Source: Nanobdellota archaeon (GTDB lineage: Archaea > Nanobdellota > Nanobdellia > Pacearchaeales > GW2011-AR1). Taken from it: 8,063 nucleotides of DNA. The DNA lies in the NCBI GenBank assembly GCA_018901675.1, contig JAHIEH010000075.1, positions 1-8,063 on the forward strand, written 5' to 3'. Each line of letters starts with the position of its first letter. Position 1 is the first letter of the stretch. Positions 5,813-8,063 of this stretch are shown here, piece by piece. The notes below the pieces were generated by a model. It ran no database searches. It had not been told where the DNA came from and worked only from the letters and a program-made list of their open reading frames with translations. Both the position numbers and the translations under genes were made by a program.

Positions 5813-7276
5813 ATGGGAAGAGAAGAAGAGATGATAAAAGAGAGGGGGAGAAAGATTGATGAGCTGGTTAAGCAGAAAATCAGCCTCTATCCGAACAAGT
5901 TTGACAAAGAAGACAGCATTGCAACATGTTTAAAGTCAAAGATGGGGAAGAAAGTAAAAACTGCAGGCAGAATTCTAAGCAAAAGAGACATAGGGAGAAT
6001 TATTTTTTGCGATTTGCAGGATGATGGCGGAAAAATACAAATAGTATTTCAGGATAAAGAGACTCCTGAAAAACAAAAAGAGTTTTTTAGAAAATATATG
6101 GATATCGGCGATTTTGCTGGGATAGAGGGAAAAATTTTTAAGACTAAAACAAAACAACTTTCAATTCTTGTCAGTAAAATAGAGCTTCTAAGCAAAAGTG
6201 TTCTGCCTCTGCCTGAAAAATGGCACGGCTTGCAGGACAAAGAGGAAAGATACAGAAAAAGATATCTTGACTTGATAATGAACCCTGAAATAAAGGAAGT
6301 TTTTTTGAAAAAAGCTGCGATTATCAGAGTTATAAGAGAATTTATGGCAGATAATAAATTTGTAGAAGTTGAAACCTCTTTGCTGCAGAGTGTTTATGGG
6401 GGGGCTAATGCAAAGCCATTCAAAACTCATTGCGATGCATACAACTCTGATTTGTATTTAAGCATCGCCCCGGAATTGTACTTAAAAAAAGCTTTAGTAG
6501 GTGGATTTGAAAGAGTTTATGAAATAACAAAAAAATTCAGAAACGAGGGAGTTGACAAACAGCATAATCCTGAGCACATGACAGTTGAATGGTATCAGGC
6601 ATATGCAGATTATAATGAAGGTATGAGACTTTTTGAAGAGTTAATGAAACTTATTGCAAAAAAACTTTATGGAAAAACAATCATAGAGTATCAAGGGCAG
6701 AAGATTGACTTTGGCAAGTGGAAAAAAATGTCTCTTTCAGAAGCAATTAAAAAATATTTAAATGAAGACATCAGCAAAATTAAAAATGATGAAGACGCAA
6801 AGAAAATCGCAAAAAAACACAATCTTAATTTTGATGGAATAACTAAAGTAAATCTTCCTGATGAATTATTAAAACTTTTCAGGGAAAAACTAATTCAGCC
6901 TACTTTTTTGACTGATTACCCGATAGAACTTGCGCCTCTTGCAAAGACAAAAGCTGAAGACAAGAGCAAAGCAGAAATTTTCCAGCCATTTGTTGGTGGG
7001 ATGGAATTAGCAAGAGCATACTCTGAGCTGAATGACCCTAAAATACAGGAAGAGCATTTTAAAGAGCAGGAAAATGAAAGAAAAAAAGGCAACAAAGAAG
7101 CAATGCCCACTGACAATGATTTTGTTGAGGCTTTAAAATATGGGATGCCACCTGCATGTGGTGTTGGAATTGGAATAGACAGATTAGTCATGCTGTTCAC
7201 AAATCAAAATTCAATGAGAGATGTTATATTGTTCCCATTTATGAAGCCGGAAGATGCAAGTGAAGAGAAGAAGTAG
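5813..7276 (+). CDS. lysS: Lysyl-tRNA synthetase, class II
   Basis: Charges tRNA-Lys with lysine using ATP. The 487-residue length fits class II LysRS. Residues about 47-125 form the OB-fold anticodon-binding domain (VKTAGRILSKRDIGRIIFCDLQD). The catalytic domain follows: LQDKEERYRKRYLDLI (140-155), motif 1 FVEVETSLLQ (183-192), substrate-pocket segments GGANAKPF (196-203), SIAPELYLKK and GGFERVYEI, motif 2 FRNEGVDKQHNPEH (242-255), the GGMELARAYSELNDP segment (395-409), and motif 3 GVGIGIDRLVML (450-461). Two points are odd. Motif 1 has Ser189 where class II enzymes carry a near-invariant Pro, and Ser217 replaces the Arg of the usual YLRIAPELYLK. Motifs 2 and 3 are intact, so activity is expected. 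Many euryarchaea use an unrelated class I LysRS; this one does not. The ATG has a TATA box at the right distance. Confidence 0.95.
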   Translation: MGREEEMIKERGRKIDELVKQKISLYPNKFDKEDSIATCLKSKMGKKVKTAGRILSKRDIGRIIFCDLQDDGGKIQIVFQDKETPEKQKEFFRKYMDIGDFAGIEGKIFKTKTKQLSILVSKIELLSKSVLPLPEKWHGLQDKEERYRKRYLDLIMNPEIKEVFLKKAAIIRVIREFMADNKFVEVETSLLQSVYGGANAKPFKTHCDAYNSDLYLSIAPELYLKKALVGGFERVYEITKKFRNEGVDKQHNPEHMTVEWYQAYADYNEGMRLFEELMKLIAKKLYGKTIIEYQGQKIDFGKWKKMSLSEAIKKYLNEDISKIKNDEDAKKIAKKHNLNFDGITKVNLPDELLKLFREKLIQPTFLTDYPIELAPLAKTKAEDKSKAEIFQPFVGGMELARAYSELNDPKIQEEHFKEQENERKKGNKEAMPTDNDFVEALKYGMPPACGVGIGIDRLVMLFTNQNSMRDVILFPFMKPEDASEEKK

Positions 7277-7363
7277 TTATTAATCAAGTAAAAGTGGCTA
7301 AAGAAGTAGGATAAAGAATAATCAGTTAAGTTATATTCGATAAGCGGGTTAAGGTTAAAATGG

Positions 7364-7372
7364 TATATAGTT
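7364..7372 (+). promoter_or_regulatory. Possible TATA box of the histone gene
   Basis: TATATAGTT lies about 23-24 nt before the histone ATG at 7391, suitable for a leaderless transcript. The rest of the 114-nt gap after lysS shows no convincing terminator hairpin, so read-through from lysS is also possible. Confidence 0.4.
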
Positions 7373-7390
7373 AAATCAAAACAATAAAAA

Positions 7391-7576
7391 ATGGCATTAA
7401 TCATAAAGTCAAACATAAGAAAAGTTGTAAGAGAGCTTGACAAAGAAAAAGCAATAAGCAGCGTGGCTGATGAAGTTGAGCTGGAGCTGGGGAAAAAAGC
7501 AGAGGATATCTTAAGAGAAGGCATTAAGAGGGCAAAGGCAAATGGAAGAAGAACATTGCAGGCAAGAGATTTGTAA
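7391..7576 (+). CDS. Minimal archaeal histone (histone-fold protein)
   Basis: A 61-residue chromatin protein that would dimerise and bind or wrap DNA. The short first helix (IKSNIRKVVRELD, 5-17) is followed by a long second helix covering about 23-49 (SSVADEVELELGKKAEDILR then EGIKRAK). The conserved loop and third-helix start AKANGRRTLQARDL matches the histone signature K-x-x-G-R-x-T-x-x-x-x-D. The protein stops right after ARDL, so the third helix is nearly absent compared with HMfB-like histones of about 68 residues. Short histone-fold proteins ending near A-R/K-D-L are, from memory, common in DPANN archaea and some bacteria, so this is probably a natural form, not a truncation. It should not form the extended HMf-type tetramer interface as usual; that is inference. 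The gene is convergent with the 40-codon gene, with 32 nt between stop codons. Confidence 0.85.
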   Translation: MALIIKSNIRKVVRELDKEKAISSVADEVELELGKKAEDILREGIKRAKANGRRTLQARDL

Positions 7577-7608
7577 TTAATACCCAATGCTTTGTATAAT
7601 TTTAGTAG

Positions 7609-7731
7609 TTATTTCATCCCTCTTTTTATATCCTCAAGAGAAATTGTTTTTCCTGATTTTATTTCTGCCTCAGAACTTGCAATATTTTTTTTAGTTTCTT
7701 TAGAAAAGTCAAACCGGTCCTCTATTTCCAT
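7609..7731 (-). CDS. Small orphan antitoxin-like protein, 40 residues
   Basis: A short minus-strand gene starting at the ATG at 7729-7731 and ending in TAA at 7609-7611. It encodes MEIEDRFDFSKETKKNI, then ASSEAEIKSGKTISLEDIKR and GMK. The C-terminal part, an acidic or basic helix followed by G-K/E-x-I-S-L-E-D-I/V-K, resembles the toxin-binding tail of RelB/Phd-like antitoxins, where 'G-x-x-I-S-x-E-E-v-k' is typical. The N-terminal DNA-binding domain is missing and no toxin gene follows, since the histone gene converges from the other side. It may be an orphan or remnant antitoxin, or an unrelated small acidic protein. A good TATA box 26 nt upstream argues that it is expressed. Family assignment is tentative. 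Confidence 0.55.
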   Translation of the reverse strand: MEIEDRFDFSKETKKNIASSEAEIKSGKTISLEDIKRGMK

Positions 7732-7752
7732 ATTATTCTAAAAGATAACTCC

Positions 7753-7765
7753 TTTATAAATTTTA
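7753..7765 (-). promoter_or_regulatory. TATA box of the 40-codon antitoxin-like gene
   Basis: On the minus strand this reads TAAAATTTATAAA, with TTTATAAA centred about 26 nt before the ATG at 7731. It is a strong match with correct leaderless spacing, and is the main evidence that the tiny gene is real. Confidence 0.5.
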
Positions 7766-7787
7766 AAAATTAGATTATATAGAAACA

Positions 7788-7797
7788 TTTATATATA
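7788..7797 (+). promoter_or_regulatory. TATA box of the winged-helix gene
   Basis: TTTATATATA is centred about 25 nt before the ATG at 7817, with a purine-rich AGAAAC directly upstream that could act as a BRE. It sits back-to-back with the minus-strand box at 7753-7765, making a compact divergent promoter region. Confidence 0.55.
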
Positions 7798-7816
7798 AGT
7801 TTATATACATATTTAT

Positions 7817-8063
7817 ATGAAAATGTATAAAGATATTCAAATAATTCACTATCCTAGTTTAAGAACAGTGCTTATGGTAGAGAAGGTGTTACAGAATGCA
7901 GATACAACTATAGACAGAGAAGAAATTAAAAGAAGGCTTCCTACGAAAATTATGCACCAAACCCTTAATCTAACTTTAAAGTATTTAGAGGAGAAAGGAC
8001 TGATTGTTGATGGACACAAAGGAGTGTTATGGGTATACAATCCTTCCAAGAAACTAAGAAAAG
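7817..8063 (+). CDS. Winged-helix DNA-binding protein, 3' end cut by window edge
   Basis: Open from ATG 7817 to the window end, 82 full codons with no stop. The translation begins MKMYKDIQIIHYPSLRTVLM and continues VEKVLQNADTTIDREEIKRR, LPTKIMHQTLNLTLKYLEEK, GLIVDGHKGVLWVYNPSKKL. The order of helix (VEKVL), helix (DREEIKRRLP), recognition helix (MHQTLNLTLKYLEEKG) and a beta-hairpin wing (LIVDGHKGVLWVYNP) is a winged helix. The YPSL...VEK...LPxKIMxQTxxxxxxYLExxGxI...W.xNP pattern recalls a widespread small archaeal wHTH family of unknown target. Such proteins often make up most of a short gene, so the stop is probably close. The role is presumably transcriptional regulation, possibly of its divergent neighbour. 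A second in-frame ATG at 7823 exists, but the TATA spacing favours 7817. Confidence 0.75.
   Translation, partial: MKMYKDIQIIHYPSLRTVLMVEKVLQNADTTIDREEIKRRLPTKIMHQTLNLTLKYLEEKGLIVDGHKGVLWVYNPSKKLRK

Noticed and set aside
7277..7390. Possible small gene or riboswitch between lysS and the histone gene
   Set aside because: No start with a useful open frame and no stable stem was seen; only a weak TATA box close to the histone start.
7204..7587. 127-codon minus-strand open frame across the end of lysS and the histone gene
   Set aside because: It is antisense to two well-recognised genes; its Ser/Phe/Leu-rich composition is typical of a reverse-strand shadow.
7849..8049. 66-codon minus-strand open frame at the right end
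   Set aside because: Antisense to the winged-helix gene, which has a promoter and a recognisable fold.

Overview
The window looks like part of an AT-rich archaeal chromosome, most likely a DPANN lineage such as Woesearchaeota or Pacearchaeota. This rests on recognition of family styles, not on a database search. The signs are a minimal histone of about 60 residues, an archaeal-style RbgA/YlqF circularly permuted GTPase, a class II lysyl-tRNA synthetase, and archaeal TATA-like boxes centred about 23-27 nt upstream of most start codons with almost no Shine-Dalgarno sequence. That spacing implies largely leaderless transcripts. No rRNA, tRNA, CRISPR array or insertion sequence was seen.

Layout. 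Positions 1-109 (minus) hold the N-terminus of a single-pass membrane protein cut by the window edge. It diverges from a DEAD-box RNA helicase with an RGG-rich tail (328-1725), followed 22 nt later by the permuted GTPase (1748-2578). These two form a plausible RNA or ribosome-assembly pair. A small P-loop kinase-like ATPase of the FlaR/adenylate-kinase type follows at 2681-3211. From 3230 to 5705 everything is on the minus strand: an AbiE-type (type IV) toxin-antitoxin pair in which the nucleotidyltransferase gene comes first and overlaps the antitoxin gene, and, upstream of it, a 380-residue protein with three helix-turn-helix units, a homing-endonuclease-associated repeat and a Vsr/PD-(D/E)XK-like nuclease domain. 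The plus strand resumes with lysS (5813-7276) and a histone gene (7391-7576). A 40-codon orphan antitoxin-like gene lies on the minus strand at 7609-7731. A winged-helix regulator (7817 to the end) diverges from it and is cut by the right edge.

How it fits together. The plus-strand genes are mostly information-processing housekeeping (RNA remodelling, ribosome assembly, tRNA charging, chromatin). The 3230-5705 block looks like an accessory island of selfish or defensive genes lodged between them. It is the most interesting part of the window, especially the multi-HTH nuclease, which is not inside any visible intron or intein. There is no gene-free stretch above 300 bases. The longest gaps (110-327, 4444-4562, 7277-7390 and 5706-5812) hold promoters and, at 4525-4540, a short palindrome.
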